Assembly (NCBI GenBank): GCA_036556425.1
Contig: DATBJJ010000003.1
Location: forward strand, 11,373 to 75,372
DNA length: 64,000 nt
DNA from: DATBJJ01 sp036556425
GTDB taxonomy: Bacteria > Acidobacteriota > Vicinamibacteria > Vicinamibacterales > 2-12-FULL-66-21
Direction of reading: 5' to 3'
A program made the translations under genes and the position numbers. Below are positions 34,380-41,763 of this stretch, piece after piece; within the stretch, counting starts at the first letter, position 1, and each line of letters begins with the position of its first letter. The notes beneath the pieces are model-generated. The model was given only the letters and a program-made list of their open reading frames with translations, did no database searches and was not told the origin of the DNA.

Positions 34380-34536
34380 GGGGACTCGACTCAGACTTGA
34401 CTCAGACTTGACTCAGACTCAACTCAGACTCGACTTCGACCTGCCCAGACTCGGGATCTCAGGTCAGACCCGAGTCTGGGTCGAGTCTGGGTCGAGACTG
34501 AGTTGAGTCTGAGTCAAGTCTGAGTCGACTGTCCCC
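34380..34536. repeat. Large cruciform of 11-bp GACTCAGACTT repeats
   Basis: The left arm holds four near-identical 11-bp units (TTGACTCAGAC) and the right arm their reverse complements (GTCTGAGTCAA), with a CCCAGACTCGGG / CCCGAGTCTGGG centre. The ends are GGGGAC (34380-34385) and GTCCCC (34531-34536), as in the shorter palindromes at 17348 and 31165. It lies between divergent M14 and bactofilin genes. Confidence 0.9.
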
Positions 34537-34552
34537 CTCTCCCTATTCCGCG

Positions 34553-34558
34553 TACAAT
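34553..34558 (+). promoter_or_regulatory. -10-like TACAAT, probable leaderless start
   Basis: TACAAT ends 10 nt before the ATG at 34569. It overlaps an alternative ATG at 34557, which argues that 34569 is the true start. Confidence 0.4.
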
Positions 34559-34568
34559 GTTGCCGGCC

Positions 34569-34946
34569 ATGAACACCACCATCGGCAAAGGGATCACGAT
34601 CACCGGCAGGATTGAGGCGCAGGAGCCGGTGACGATCGCCGGGACGGTGCATGGCGACGTGCATGCGCAGGATCATGACGTGACCGTCGAAGCCGGGGCC
34701 CGCGTCGAAGGCGCCGTGACCGCGCGCAGCATCACGATCCGCGGACGATCGTTCGGCCGACTGATCGCTCGCGACGTGGTGCGCGTGCAGCAGACCGCAG
34801 CCGTGAAAGCGGACGTCCGCGCGCCGCGGCTCGCGCTCGAAGACGGCGCGACGTTCAACGGCTGTGTCGAACCGGCCAAGACCGACGCGGCCTTTCTCGT
34901 CGCGGCGTACCGCAGCAAGAACGAGAGCTCAACAAAAACGGCGTAG
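34569..34946 (+). CDS. Bactofilin (polymer-forming cytoskeletal protein)
   Basis: 125 aa from ATG 34569. A right-handed beta-helix bactofilin core shows the six-residue periodicity of the family: IGKGITITGRIEAQEPVTIA, GTVHGDVHAQDHDVTVEAGA, VEGAVTARSITIRGRSFG, and VRAPRLALEDGATFNGCVEP. Bactofilins self-assemble into filaments at the inner membrane without nucleotide and organise cell shape or surface structures. No M23 peptidase partner is adjacent. An ATG at 34557 would add four residues but lies within the predicted -10. Transcription probably starts at the initiation codon. Confidence 0.88.
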   Translation: MNTTIGKGITITGRIEAQEPVTIAGTVHGDVHAQDHDVTVEAGARVEGAVTARSITIRGRSFGRLIARDVVRVQQTAAVKADVRAPRLALEDGATFNGCVEPAKTDAAFLVAAYRSKNESSTKTA

Positions 34947-35071
34947 CAGGAACTGCACGATTCTGCGTGCGCCGTTGTGGCACGCTGCGTCGCGCCGTGG
35001 CGCAGCGCTGCACGAAATCTAAAAAAAGTCCCAGGGAACCGCGGCTTTTGTCGTCCCAGCTGAACTATTAT

Positions 35072-35093
35072 CCCGCCCGGCGACGCGGGCGGG
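35072..35093 (+). terminator. GC-rich hairpin before response-regulator gene
   Basis: CCCGCCC (35072-35078) pairs with GGGCGGG (35087-35093) and is followed by only TTT. It may end the bactofilin transcript, 125 bp after its stop. The rest of the 34947-35177 gap holds GC-rich imperfect stems and no clear promoter. Confidence 0.5.
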
Positions 35094-35177
35094 TTTGACG
35101 GTCGGGAACCGCACACGGTAGGATCGAAGTTCCCCACAACTCCCTGCCGGTACGCGTCCGTTCACCGGGGGGCGACC

Positions 35178-35633
35178 GTGCACAGAGAGCCGCTGGTTTT
35201 GCTGGTCGAGGACGATCCGCAAGCTCGAGAAGGATACGCCGAATTCCTGGAGACAGGTGGATTCCGCGTCGCGCAGTGCGGCACCGCCGAAGATGCATAC
35301 TCGCGGTCGCTCGAGCTCGTACCCGACGTCGTCGTCACCGACATCGCGCTGCCTGGACGCGACGGCTTCTCGCTCGCGGCCGATTTGCGCGTGCAAGCGC
35401 GCACGCGCGCCATTCCGGTCGTTGCGATGACGGCGTATTGGGCGTCCGATGTGCACGAGCGCGCGGATCGCGCAGGCATGACGGCGATCCTGATGAAACC
35501 CTGCCAGCCGGATCATTTGATCGCCGAGCTGCGCCGCGTGCTCGAGCGCGCGCGATTGCCGCGCCTCGCGCAGCCCAGCACGGCGATGTGCGTGCCGCGG
35601 CCGTCGCTGCGCGAGGCAAACTCAAATTCCTAG
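35178..35633 (+). CDS. Single-domain response regulator
   Basis: 151 aa CheY-like receiver with no output domain. The acidic pair and metal site are E11-D12-D13 (LLVEDDPQAREGY), the phospho-acceptor is D55 in VVVTDIALPGRDGF, the conserved Thr/Ser region is VVAMTAYWAS, and the Lys is in ILMKPCQPDHL. It should be phosphorylated by an unlinked histidine kinase. The GTG start has a GGGGGG-type purine run upstream. A short tail of about 25 residues after the receiver is not conserved-looking. The DUF2585 membrane gene follows directly. Confidence 0.9.
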   Translation: MHREPLVLLVEDDPQAREGYAEFLETGGFRVAQCGTAEDAYSRSLELVPDVVVTDIALPGRDGFSLAADLRVQARTRAIPVVAMTAYWASDVHERADRAGMTAILMKPCQPDHLIAELRRVLERARLPRLAQPSTAMCVPRPSLREANSNS

Positions 35634-35724
35634 CGACGCACAGCGCCCGGGCAACCGCATCACGGCGCGGTGGCTCCTCCTAGCGGCCGCGCTCCTCGCC
35701 GCCACCGCCCTCACGCTCTCGCTG

Positions 35725-36213
35725 ATGGGCCAGGTCCCGATCTGCAAGTGCGGCTACGTCAAGCTGTGGCACGGCGTCGTGTTCAGCTCGGAGAACTCGC
35801 AGCACATTTCGGATTGGTACACGCCGTCGCACGTGATCCACGGTTTTGCGTTCTACGGACTCCTCTGGTTGATCGGACGGCGATGGCCGCTCGGCTTGCG
35901 ATTGCTGCTCGCGATGGCGATCGAATCGGGATGGGAGATCTTCGAGAACACGGATCTCGTGATCAATCGCTATCGCGAGGTGACGATCTCACTCGACTAC
36001 TACGGCGACAGCGTCCTGAACTCGGTGTGCGACGTGCTCGCGATGGTCGCGGGGTTCTTCGCGGCGTCGAGGCTGCCGGTCCGCGCGACCGTTGCCGCGA
36101 CGATCGGCTTGGAGCTCCTCGTGCTGTTCTTCATCCGCGACAACCTGACGCTGAACGTCATCATGCTGATCTACCCGCTCGACAGCATCAAGACGTGGCA
36201 GGCGGGCGGCTGA
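35725..36213 (+). CDS. DUF2585 (UPF0314) membrane protein, start uncertain
   Basis: At least 162 aa. The family signature is strong: GQVPICKCGYVKLWHGVVFS, SENSQHISDWYTPSHVIHGF, GWEIFENTD, SLDYYGDSVLNSVCDVLAM and FIRDNLTLNVIMLIYPLDS. There are four to five membrane helices. ATG 35725 is the only standard start, but the same frame upstream encodes ITARWLLLAAALLAATALTL, the first membrane helix expected for the family, back to at least 35659. No ATG, GTG or TTG lies in that stretch; an ATT at 35626 overlaps the response-regulator stop. Function of the family is unknown. Confidence 0.85.
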   Translation: MGQVPICKCGYVKLWHGVVFSSENSQHISDWYTPSHVIHGFAFYGLLWLIGRRWPLGLRLLLAMAIESGWEIFENTDLVINRYREVTISLDYYGDSVLNSVCDVLAMVAGFFAASRLPVRATVAATIGLELLVLFFIRDNLTLNVIMLIYPLDSIKTWQAGG

Positions 36214-36234
36214 CGCGGCGGAGCCTATCCCTGT

Positions 36235-37263
36235 TCAATTGACGGGAACCCTCACGGGCTGGCACCACGCGACGCGCCCGTTGCTCTCGAGCACTTTCGC
36301 CCGCACGTAGCTTTCGTTGCCTTTGAACGCGTATTCGGCAGGGCTGTCGAGCGCTTCGTGCAGCACGCGGCCTTCCTTGCCGATGAACTGAACCCGGTAC
36401 TTCGACCACGTATCCTTCTTCACGGTCACGGTCATCGATTTTGGCGTGACGACGTAGTCCGCAAGCTCCACACCGGTCGACGCGTAGAAATCGCCCGCGT
36501 CCAGCGCGCCGACGATCGCGCGCGCGTCGAAACGATTCGCGCGGACCATCACCCACCCGCGCCCTGGTCCCGCGACAGCCGGATTGCCCGGCTGCTTGAA
36601 CGTATGCGCATCGTCCACGGCGATGCCGTACACGAGCGTGCCGCTCGTCAGGAGCACGTCCCACATCTCCTCGAGTCCGGGAACGCCGCCGCCCCCGAGA
36701 TTGTTCACCTGCGGGTGGCCGTTGAAGATCTCGAGGAGCCGGTAGTTCTGCGTGCGCAGGAGATCGTCGGCCGTCAGCGACCACTGAAAGTTCGGATGGT
36801 TGATGTGCGGCACGCCGCCCACGCGGCGGACGGCGTCCACGTTGCGCTGCAGCACCTCGATGAGCGAGCTGCCCTTTTGCGGATCGATTTTCTCGGGAAT
36901 GTCGAGCCCGTTGACGTGAACGTGCTTCCCTTCGAACCGGTCGGTGACCTCCTCGCCCCTGATCAGGAGGAATTTGCCGTCGGCGCCATGCAGCGCGTTC
37001 AGCGCGTCGACGGCCGTCAGCTTGTTGTGATCGCTGAGCACGAGAAAGTCATAGCCGTGATCGCGATACCACCGCGCGACGTCATCGGGCGGCGAGTCGC
37101 CGTCGCTCTCCGTCGTATGCGTATGCGTGTTGCCCTTGAGCCAGCGCGCGCCAGCGGCCGTCTGCGAGGTCGCCATCGCGGGCGCCGTCACGTGCCGGAC
37201 AATCAGGAGCGTGATGACGAGGCTCGCGGCCAGCGCAAGTCTTCTGAAAGCGAGGGACTGCAC
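36235..37263 (-). CDS. PHP-domain CehA/McbA-like metallohydrolase
   Basis: 342 aa. A signal peptide or anchor (residues 9-30) precedes a PHP domain: LKGNTHTHTTESDGDSPPDD with H-x-H, FLVLSDHNKLTAVDALNA, IRGEEVTD, VPHINHPNFQW and YGIAVDDAHTF supply the metal ligands. CehA/McbA relatives hydrolyse esters, carbamates or phosphoesters. A C-terminal beta domain (about 285-342) follows. Start is GTG at 37263; a TATCCT hexamer lies six bases upstream on the minus strand. It is divergent from the DUF1028 gene. Confidence 0.88.
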   Translation of the reverse strand: MQSLAFRRLALAASLVITLLIVRHVTAPAMATSQTAAGARWLKGNTHTHTTESDGDSPPDDVARWYRDHGYDFLVLSDHNKLTAVDALNALHGADGKFLLIRGEEVTDRFEGKHVHVNGLDIPEKIDPQKGSSLIEVLQRNVDAVRRVGGVPHINHPNFQWSLTADDLLRTQNYRLLEIFNGHPQVNNLGGGGVPGLEEMWDVLLTSGTLVYGIAVDDAHTFKQPGNPAVAGPGRGWVMVRANRFDARAIVGALDAGDFYASTGVELADYVVTPKSMTVTVKKDTWSKYRVQFIGKEGRVLHEALDSPAEYAFKGNESYVRAKVLESNGRVAWCQPVRVPVN

Positions 37264-37305
37264 GCCCGGAGGATACCTGAATCCCTCCGTCGGCGCTGCA
37301 ACATC

Positions 37306-37311
37306 TATAAT
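37306..37311 (+). promoter_or_regulatory. Consensus -10 TATAAT, probable leaderless start
   Basis: A perfect TATAAT ends 8 nt before ATG 37320, which lacks a ribosome binding site. The -35 region shows no TTGACA. Confidence 0.55.
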
Positions 37312-37319
37312 GCCGGGCC

Positions 37320-38135
37320 ATGACGCGAGTCGCTTTGCTCACGACGGTCTTCATCCTCACCGCACACACCGCCGCGTACGCGACGTGGTCCGTCATCGCC
37401 GTCGACAGGGACCGCGGCGTTGTCGTCATCGCGTCTGCGACGTGTGTGCAGCAGGCGAGCCTCGAGAAGTTTCCGGCGAAGGATCTGCGCGACATTCAGG
37501 CGATCGTCGTTCCGGGCATCGGCGTCGCGGCCGCGCAGGCTGGCGTCGACGCGACGCGGGCGAATCAGCGGTTGATCTTCGCCGAGCTGCAGAAAGGCAC
37601 CGCGCCGGATCAAATCCTCGAGCTTCTGAAACAGGATCCCGCAATCGAGCGGCGGCAGTTCGGCATCGTCGACATGCAGGGGCGAATGGCCGGCTTTTCC
37701 GGAACCCGGAATCAGCCCGTGTCGTTGGACCGTCACGGCCAAGTGCCCGGGACCGAGATCTACTACTCGATTCAGGGCAACATCCTGACGAACGAAGCGG
37801 TCGTGACCGACGCGGTCAACGCCCTCGTCTCCGCGCGCGGCGACCTGACCGATCGCGTGATGGCCGCAATGGAAGCGGCGGACGCGAAGGGCGGCGACAA
37901 TCGATGCAGTTGTGAAAAGGGGCCGCAGCTCAAGGCACCCTGCACGACGAAGACCGCGCACGTCGCGTACATCCTCAGGGCGGACAAGGGCGATCGGAAC
38001 GGCGACTCGTTCAACGACGGCACCTACGCGATGTACATCAGCGTCACCGATTCCGACATCACGGCTGCGGAAGACGCCAATCCCGTCAAGACGCTGCGAA
38101 TGCGCTACGACACGTGGAAGAGCGCCAGGAAATGA
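37320..38135 (+). CDS. Secreted DUF1028 (Ntn-hydrolase-like) protein
   Basis: 271 aa. A signal peptide ends near TAAYA, exposing TWSVIAVDRDRGVVVIASAT, the conserved N-terminal start of DUF1028, a family with an Ntn-hydrolase-like fold. Further family segments are GIGVAAAQAGVDATRANQRL, RQFGIVDMQGRMAGFSG and IQGNILTNEAVVTDA. Unusual for the family is a cysteine pair CSC and a later APCTT, possibly disulfides, in the region that replaces the usual C-terminal lid. Enzymatic activity is unknown. The LysE gene starts 8 bp after the stop and is probably co-transcribed. Confidence 0.85.
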   Translation: MTRVALLTTVFILTAHTAAYATWSVIAVDRDRGVVVIASATCVQQASLEKFPAKDLRDIQAIVVPGIGVAAAQAGVDATRANQRLIFAELQKGTAPDQILELLKQDPAIERRQFGIVDMQGRMAGFSGTRNQPVSLDRHGQVPGTEIYYSIQGNILTNEAVVTDAVNALVSARGDLTDRVMAAMEAADAKGGDNRCSCEKGPQLKAPCTTKTAHVAYILRADKGDRNGDSFNDGTYAMYISVTDSDITAAEDANPVKTLRMRYDTWKSARK

Positions 38136-38142
38136 ACGAGGC

Positions 38143-38763
38143 GTGATCCAGGTCTGGGCGTTCTTGGGCGTCGCCGTGCCGCTGGTGTTGATCCCTGGGG
38201 CCTCGACCGCCGTCGTTCTGCGGAACAGCGTCCGCGGCGGCACGCGCGCGGGTGTCGAGACGGCGATCGGAGCCAACGCAGGATCGACCTGCTTCGGCGT
38301 TCTCTGCGCCTTCGGTTTCTCGATGATCGTGCGTCAGTGGCCGACAGCATGGAACGCGATGCGCGTGTGCGGCATCGCGTATCTTCTGTGGCTCGGCATC
38401 CAATCCGTGCGCCACGCGTTCAAGCCGGCGGCAGCCCGCAATCGTCAGCTCGAGTCGAGCGGGGGCGCAAGCACGCTCGTCAGAAATCTGCGAGATGGGT
38501 TCGTCACGAACGCGACCAATCCGGCGCTCGCGACGTTCTACTTCGTGATTCTGCCGCAGTTCATTCCGCGCGACGCGCCAGTCGCGCGAACCGCCCTGAT
38601 GCTCACGGCGATCCATGTCGCGCTCGCGTTCACGTGGCACGTCGTATGGGCCGCTGCCGGTGGGACGTTGGCCCGCGCCCTGTCGGCCGGCCGTCCGCGC
38701 CAAACGCTCGACTTGATTGCGGGCGTCGCGCTCGTCGCGCTCGCGCTGAAACTGGCGCTGTGA
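38143..38763 (+). CDS. LysE-family amino-acid exporter
   Basis: 206 aa, five to six helices, LysE/RhtB superfamily. Typical are the N-terminal VPLVLIPGASTAVVLRNSVR (usually PGP in relatives), GVETAIGANAGSTCFGVLCA and the mid-protein FVTNATNPALATFYFVILPQ. It should export amino acids or derivatives. The GTG at 38143 was chosen because the conserved first helix starts there; AGGA lies 12 bases upstream, inside the end of the DUF1028 gene. Substrate not predictable. Confidence 0.85.
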   Translation: MIQVWAFLGVAVPLVLIPGASTAVVLRNSVRGGTRAGVETAIGANAGSTCFGVLCAFGFSMIVRQWPTAWNAMRVCGIAYLLWLGIQSVRHAFKPAAARNRQLESSGGASTLVRNLRDGFVTNATNPALATFYFVILPQFIPRDAPVARTALMLTAIHVALAFTWHVVWAAAGGTLARALSAGRPRQTLDLIAGVALVALALKLAL

Positions 38764-38813
38764 CGCGAGCCCATCGCCCTCTAGCCACATCCATAAATCC
38801 ACATACACACATC

Positions 38814-38842
38814 TTGACATCGACCGCGGGATTGTTTACGCT
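38814..38842 (+). promoter_or_regulatory. Promoter TTGACA-17-TACGCT for hom
   Basis: A perfect -35 TTGACA (38814-38819) and TACGCT (38837-38842) are 17 bp apart. The transcript would start near 38849, about 20 nt before the SAM riboswitch. Confidence 0.75.
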
Positions 38843-38869
38843 CTGCCCTGTTCGCCTGATACGGCGGAC

Positions 38870-38987
38870 GTTTATCCAGAGTGGCTGAGGGAACAGGCCC
38901 GACGACGCCACAGCAACCTGGGCCGACGCGCCTCGACGCGGACGGTTCGTGGTGCTACTTCCTGCCCGATCACCGGGAGAGATAAAG
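38870..38987 (+). promoter_or_regulatory. SAM-I (S-box) riboswitch
   Basis: The S-box core is clear: TTTATCCAGAGTGGCTGAGG, then GGGAACAGGCCCGACGA, GCCACAGCAACC, and the distal GGTGCTACTTCCTGCCC, closing with GAGAGATAAAG. The TTTATC and GATAAA ends form the P1 stem. SAM-I aptamers bind S-adenosylmethionine and shut off methionine genes. No strong terminator is seen between the aptamer and ATG 39056, so control may be at translation, acting on GAAGGAG at 39041-39047. Confidence 0.93.
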
Positions 38988-39055
38988 GCCTCGGCGGACC
39001 GCTCCGGTCTTACGAAGTTCCTGCTCCCATCGCGTGCGTCGAAGGAGTGTGTGTC

Positions 39056-40327
39056 ATGCCGCTCGTTGAACACCTGCCGGTGGGAGCGCCGGTCGAAGCC
39101 CGCCGATCGCGGGCAACGGACCTCCGCGTCGGCCTGCTCGGCCTCGGACGAGTCGGATCGGCTGTCGCCCGGCTCGCAAACGAAACGTCGATTCGGATCG
39201 AGGCCGCGCTCGTGCGCGATCCCCGCTCGCGGCGACGCGTCGACGATGTGCCATTGACGACGCGCGCGGACGCGATCCTCGACTCGCGGCCGGACGTCAT
39301 CGTCGAGGTCCTCGGAGGCCTCGAGCCCGCGCGGACGATCGTGCTGCGCGCCATAAATCGCGGCATCCCGGTCGTGACCGCGAACAAGTCGCTCCTCGCC
39401 CATCATGGCGACGAGATCATCGACGCGGCGGACGCCGCGGGCGTGCCGCTCTGTTACGAAGCCAGCGTGATTGCCGGTGTGCCGTTTCTCGAGACCTTCG
39501 CGCGCCGGCCGCTCGCCGCGCGCATCACCTCGCTCACCGGCATCGTCAACGGCACGACGAACTACATCCTGTCGAGGCTGGCCGCCGGCGCCGGCGATTA
39601 TCGTGCGGCGCTCTGCGAAGCGCAGCGCCTCGGCTACGCGGAGCCGGATCCATCGAGCGACGTCCGCGGCGTCGACGCGGCCGAAAAGCTGATCGTGTTG
39701 CTGCGGCAGTTCGCGGCACGATCGATTCAGATCGCCGACGTCGAGACGATCGGCATCACCGCGCTCACGAGCGCCGATTGCGTTCACGCCGCGGCGCTCG
39801 GCGGAACGATCAAGCCCATCGTGCACGCCGATTGGTCGAGCGGAGCGCTGAGCGCGTTCGCCGGACCCGCGTTCGTGCCATCCACGCATCCGCTGGCGGC
39901 CGTTCACGGCTCAGCGAATGGCATTCTCCTGCGCGATTGCAGGCGGCAGACAATCGGGCTCACCGGTCCTGGAGCCGGACCTGAATCCACGGCAATCACG
40001 ATCCTTGACGATGTGCGCCAGGCAGCCGAAGGCCGAACGACGCCCGCGACCGTGCGTAGGCGGGGATGGTTCGAGCTGCCGGAGACTTCCTGGCTCGTGA
40101 GGCTCGCCGGCGCGAACTTGACGGGCGAGCGCGAGATCGAAAACGCGTTCGTCAGCCGCGGAGTTGGAATCGTCCGCACATCGTCACGGCCTCGCGATGA
40201 CCACGCGCAGTGGCTTCTCACCTACCCTGCCGAGCGCCCTCGCATCGAGGCGGCGGCGAGAGCGCTGTCGGCGGCCGCGTGTTGTTCGATCTCGTGCATC
40301 CGCGCCCTTGCCACGCCGGAGCTTTAG
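39056..40327 (+). CDS. hom: Homoserine dehydrogenase
   Basis: 423 aa. NAD(P)-dependent reduction of aspartate semialdehyde to homoserine, the branch point to threonine and methionine. The Rossmann motif is GLLGLGRVGSAVARLA, then VTANKSLLAHHG, and the catalytic signature TSLTGIVNGTTNYILSRL with YAEPDPSSDVRGVDAAEKL. A shortened ACT-like C-terminal region (about 340-420) may bind a regulatory amino acid. ATG 39056 follows AAGGAG. Expression should fall when S-adenosylmethionine is abundant because of the upstream riboswitch, tying this enzyme to methionine supply. The last codons (ALATPEL) lie in a 27-bp tandem repeat. Confidence 0.95.
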   Translation: MPLVEHLPVGAPVEARRSRATDLRVGLLGLGRVGSAVARLANETSIRIEAALVRDPRSRRRVDDVPLTTRADAILDSRPDVIVEVLGGLEPARTIVLRAINRGIPVVTANKSLLAHHGDEIIDAADAAGVPLCYEASVIAGVPFLETFARRPLAARITSLTGIVNGTTNYILSRLAAGAGDYRAALCEAQRLGYAEPDPSSDVRGVDAAEKLIVLLRQFAARSIQIADVETIGITALTSADCVHAAALGGTIKPIVHADWSSGALSAFAGPAFVPSTHPLAAVHGSANGILLRDCRRQTIGLTGPGAGPESTAITILDDVRQAAEGRTTPATVRRRGWFELPETSWLVRLAGANLTGEREIENAFVSRGVGIVRTSSRPRDDHAQWLLTYPAERPRIEAAARALSAAACCSISCIRALATPEL

Positions 40328-40390
40328 CGGCGGCGGGCCACGCCGGAGCCTTAGCGAAGGCGGGCGGCGCCGGAGCTTCAGCGAAGGCGG
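40311..40390. repeat. 27-bp tandem repeat, three copies, at hom 3' end
   Basis: Three degenerate copies of CACGCCGGAGCTTTAGCG followed by GCGGCGGGC run from 40311 to 40390. The first copy encodes the final residues and the TAG stop of hom; the third ends just before the glycosyltransferase promoter. Confidence 0.85.
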
Positions 40391-40409
40391 TTATGATCGG
40401 GGCGCCTCC

Positions 40410-41702
40410 ATGCGTCTTGCTTCCGTCCCGATCCCGCGCGTCCTGACGGCGTGCGGCGCCGCCTACCTCGCCGCGATTCTCGTCCTCGTCATCACGCAGA
40501 CGCTGCTCGGCTCGCGGCTCTTCTTCGCGGTGTCCGCGGTACTGATCGCCGCGTACATCATGATGATCGCGCGCATCTGGCACGAGCCGCGCGCACCCCG
40601 GCGCCTGCTCTACGCCGCGTTCGCGTTGGCGGTTGCGTTCCGCATCCCGCCCGCGGTCGCGCCCGTCAATTACGACAGCGATCTGGTGCGCTATATCTGG
40701 GATGGCCGCGTGCAGCGGCTCGGGTACAACCCTTACAAAGTGCTCCCCTCCGATCCCGCCCTCGCGCATACGCATTGGGATCGATCGGCGGAGATGCCGA
40801 GCAAGAACGCCCGGACACCGTATCCTCCCGCCGCGCAGCTGTTCTTCCGGCTCGTCGTGTCGCTGAGCGATTCGCGGCTGGCGATGAAGCTCGCGTTCCT
40901 CGTCTGCGATCTCCTGACGATGCTCGTGCTGTGGCGGTGGCTCATAGCAACCGGACGATCGGAATGGCTCACGCTGACATACGCGTGGAATCCGCTCGTC
41001 GTGCTGGAGATCGCGCACAGCGGACACGTCGACTCGCTTGGCGTGCTGTGGATCGCGGCAGCGGCGTTCTGGCTCACGCGGCGGCGCACCGCGCTCGCGG
41101 CGATCGCATACGTCCTCGCCGTGGCCAGCAAACTCGTGCCGATCGTCCTCGCGCCGATCTTCGTGGGACGAATCACCAAGCGCGACGCGTTCTTCGGCGG
41201 TCTCTTCCTCGTACTTCTCTACCTGCCCTTCTCCACCGACGGCACGCCTCAGCTCGGCGCGGTCCCGAATGTCGTGGATCACATCCGCTTTAATGCACCA
41301 GCCTTCGTCACCCTACGAGGATTGACGTCGCCGCGCATTGCCGCGGCGGTTGCGTTGGCGCTTGGGTTGTCCGTGGCGATTTGGACGAGGGTGCGGCTCT
41401 CCGCAGCCGATCCTGCCGCATGGGCGTGGCCGATGGCAGTGGCCATCCTGTTCGCGCCGGTGATCTACCCCTGGTACATCCTCTATCTCACGCCGTTCCT
41501 GTTCTCGGTCTCGACGCTGCCGCTCAGCGCCTGGACGATGAGCATCATCCTCGTGTACGAGGTGTGGTACCAGTCCCGGCATGGCGCGCGCTGGGTGGTG
41601 CCCATGTGGGTGACCGTCGTCGAGTTCACGGCTGTAATTGCCGTGGCGATCATCGTCGTCCGACGGCAGAGGCGCACACAGCCGGCACACGAAGAAACGT
41701 GA
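40410..41702 (+). CDS. GT-C-fold glycosyltransferase (GT87/mannosyltransferase-like)
   Basis: 430 aa with about ten membrane helices. A GT-C type loop after the second or third helix carries the acidic motif NYDSDLVRYIWDGRVQRLGY, then the typical NPYKVLPSDP and TPYPPAAQLFFRLV. Such enzymes (GT87/DUF2029 relatives) transfer mannose or other sugars from polyprenyl-phosphate donors on the outer face of the inner membrane. A TATGAT hexamer 12 bases before ATG 40410 may be its -10. Acceptor unknown. Confidence 0.8.
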   Translation: MRLASVPIPRVLTACGAAYLAAILVLVITQTLLGSRLFFAVSAVLIAAYIMMIARIWHEPRAPRRLLYAAFALAVAFRIPPAVAPVNYDSDLVRYIWDGRVQRLGYNPYKVLPSDPALAHTHWDRSAEMPSKNARTPYPPAAQLFFRLVVSLSDSRLAMKLAFLVCDLLTMLVLWRWLIATGRSEWLTLTYAWNPLVVLEIAHSGHVDSLGVLWIAAAAFWLTRRRTALAAIAYVLAVASKLVPIVLAPIFVGRITKRDAFFGGLFLVLLYLPFSTDGTPQLGAVPNVVDHIRFNAPAFVTLRGLTSPRIAAAVALALGLSVAIWTRVRLSAADPAAWAWPMAVAILFAPVIYPWYILYLTPFLFSVSTLPLSAWTMSIILVYEVWYQSRHGARWVVPMWVTVVEFTAVIAVAIIVVRRQRRTQPAHEET

Positions 41703-41763
41703 GGGTTGGCGGCAGAGCTGGGACCGAGCACATTTCTTGCGATACGAGCGGGCAGAGCGGACG

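Noticed and set aside
31317..34400. Very long open frame antisense to the first M14 peptidase gene
   Set aside because: High GC removes stops on the opposite strand; the minus-strand frame has a signal peptide and recognisable zinc motifs, whereas this one has only Arg-rich non-family sequence. The same applies to long frames opposite the HerA-like, receptor and permease genes.
35046..35070. Possible promoter before the response regulator (TTGTCG and TATTAT)
   Set aside because: The two hexamers are only about 12 bp apart, too close for a sigma-70 promoter.
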